From Pseudomonadota bacterium (GTDB lineage: Bacteria; Desulfobacterota; Desulfobacteria; Desulfobacterales; ETH-SRB1), in NCBI GenBank assembly GCA_018897415.1, contig JAHIKR010000279.1:1-5875 (forward strand): a DNA stretch of 5,875 nt, given 5' to 3'. Of this stretch, positions 5,245 to 5,875 are shown in pieces (the first letter of the stretch is position 1; each line of letters begins with the position of its first letter). The position numbers were made by a program, and so were the translations under genes. The notes under the pieces were generated by a model, which did not search any database, was not told where the DNA came from, and worked only from the letters and a program-made list of their open reading frames with translations.

Positions 5245-5875
5245 CTAAAATCCGATAGAAAATCGTTGAATTATCTGAATCCACACTATGTCTAATGGTC
5301 TGTACAGAAAGTGCACTGCTGCCACACCAATAATGACAAGACCGGCAGTGCTGACTATCCAGACCCATTTCTTTTGCATCATTTTTTTCCGGTCTTCTTC
5401 TGTTTCCAGATACGGAATCACAGCTAATACAGGAAGCCCGGAAATTGCTGCCAGTTCATCTGCCCGATACACCGACTCATCCATATATTCGGACAGAGAA
5501 CCAAAACCGATACCACAGCCTATTGCCAGAACCATACCAATCAAGAGTATGGCCAGCCTGTTTGGTCTGTCCGGTTTTTCCGGTACAACGGGGGGGTCAA
5601 TGAGAGTAAACCTCTCGGCTTTTCGACTCTCCTCAAGGCCTGTGGCCTCCCTGGCGCCCAGCAGCCGGTTCATGGTCTCCTGATATTTTGCCTGAGCATT
5701 GCTGTAATCGCGCTGAAGCACCAGGTATTCCTGTTCTACCTGTGGGGTGTTTTCCACACGCTTTTGATACTCCTCGTATTTAACCTTTAAAAGATTACAC
5801 TCTTTCCGGGTTGTTTCAATGTCCATCTGGGTGGAAGTTATCTGGGTCTGGAGGTTTATGTACGAAGGATTTTCC
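5245..5875 (-). CDS. Polysaccharide chain-length determinant (Wzz/GNVR type), C-terminal part
   Basis: The frame is open from the window edge to TAG at 5245-5247, giving about 209 residues of a longer protein. The ATG at 5824-5826 is internal: the 16 codons before it read ENPSYINLQTQITSTQ, a normal part of the periplasmic coiled coil. Counted from that internal Met, residues 1-70 are charged helix including VENTPQVEQEY (24-34), the GNVR-like region. A proline-rich DPPVVPEKPDRPNR (77-90) leads into a membrane segment (about 91-110), then ADELAAISGLPVLAVIPYL (122-140), and a further membrane segment (about 154-174). The protein is in the inner membrane and sets polymer length, activating the kinase encoded next. 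The missing N-terminal part should hold the first membrane helix and Wzz domain. Confidence 0.88.
   Translation of the reverse strand, partial: ENPSYINLQTQITSTQMDIETTRKECNLLKVKYEEYQKRVENTPQVEQEYLVLQRDYSNAQAKYQETMNRLLGAREATGLEESRKAERFTLIDPPVVPEKPDRPNRLAILLIGMVLAIGCGIGFGSLSEYMDESVYRADELAAISGLPVLAVIPYLETEEDRKKMMQKKWVWIVSTAGLVIIGVAAVHFLYRPLDIVWIQIIQRFSIGF

Noticed and set aside
5824..5826. ATG as the true start of the chain-length protein
   Set aside because: The frame continues upstream to the window edge with typical family sequence, and a protein starting here would lack the first membrane helix and Wzz domain.

Overview
All five protein-coding genes lie on the minus strand and read from high to low coordinates. 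In transcription order they are: the C-terminal part of a Wzz/GNVR-type polysaccharide chain-length determinant (cut by the window edge), a CpsD/CapB-type bacterial tyrosine kinase, an ExeA-like AAA ATPase of the kind that accompanies exosortase (XrtA/PEP-CTERM) exopolysaccharide loci, a GalE-type UDP-glucose 4-epimerase, and a bifunctional protein with an ATP-sulfurylase-like domain fused to an APS kinase. The first three form the familiar trio controlling exopolysaccharide polymerisation and export. GalE supplies UDP-galactose-type precursors. The last gene could supply PAPS, which would suggest a sulfated polysaccharide, but its sulfurylase active site looks altered.

The gene trio, moderate GC content and style of the intergenic repeats suggest a Gram-negative bacterium of the former Deltaproteobacteria (Desulfobacterota-like). 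That is an inference from remembered patterns and no search was run.

Layout from low to high coordinates: 1-140 is a near-symmetric palindromic element with terminal inverted repeats, probably a small dispersed repeat. 141-200 is a short 3' region with one stem-loop. 201-1907 is the sulfurylase/APS kinase gene. 1943-2911 is galE. 2963-4060 is the ATPase. 4071-4396 is a gene-free stretch that holds a broken four-helix-bundle (23S rRNA intervening-sequence protein family) gene remnant, bounded by heptamer arrays that form a perfect 26-bp inverted repeat. 4397-5206 is the tyrosine kinase. 5245-5875 is the partial chain-length protein. Gaps between genes are 35-51 bases except at the repeat/pseudogene block, so the set is probably one operon with an insertion between kinase and ATPase.

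The points most worth a second look are the sulfurylase domain, which is well conserved overall but has lost both signature motifs that hold the sulfate-binding arginines, and the remnant gene inside inverted heptamer repeats. Related heptamers recur at the 3' ends of three genes and seem to encode the tail of the ATPase.
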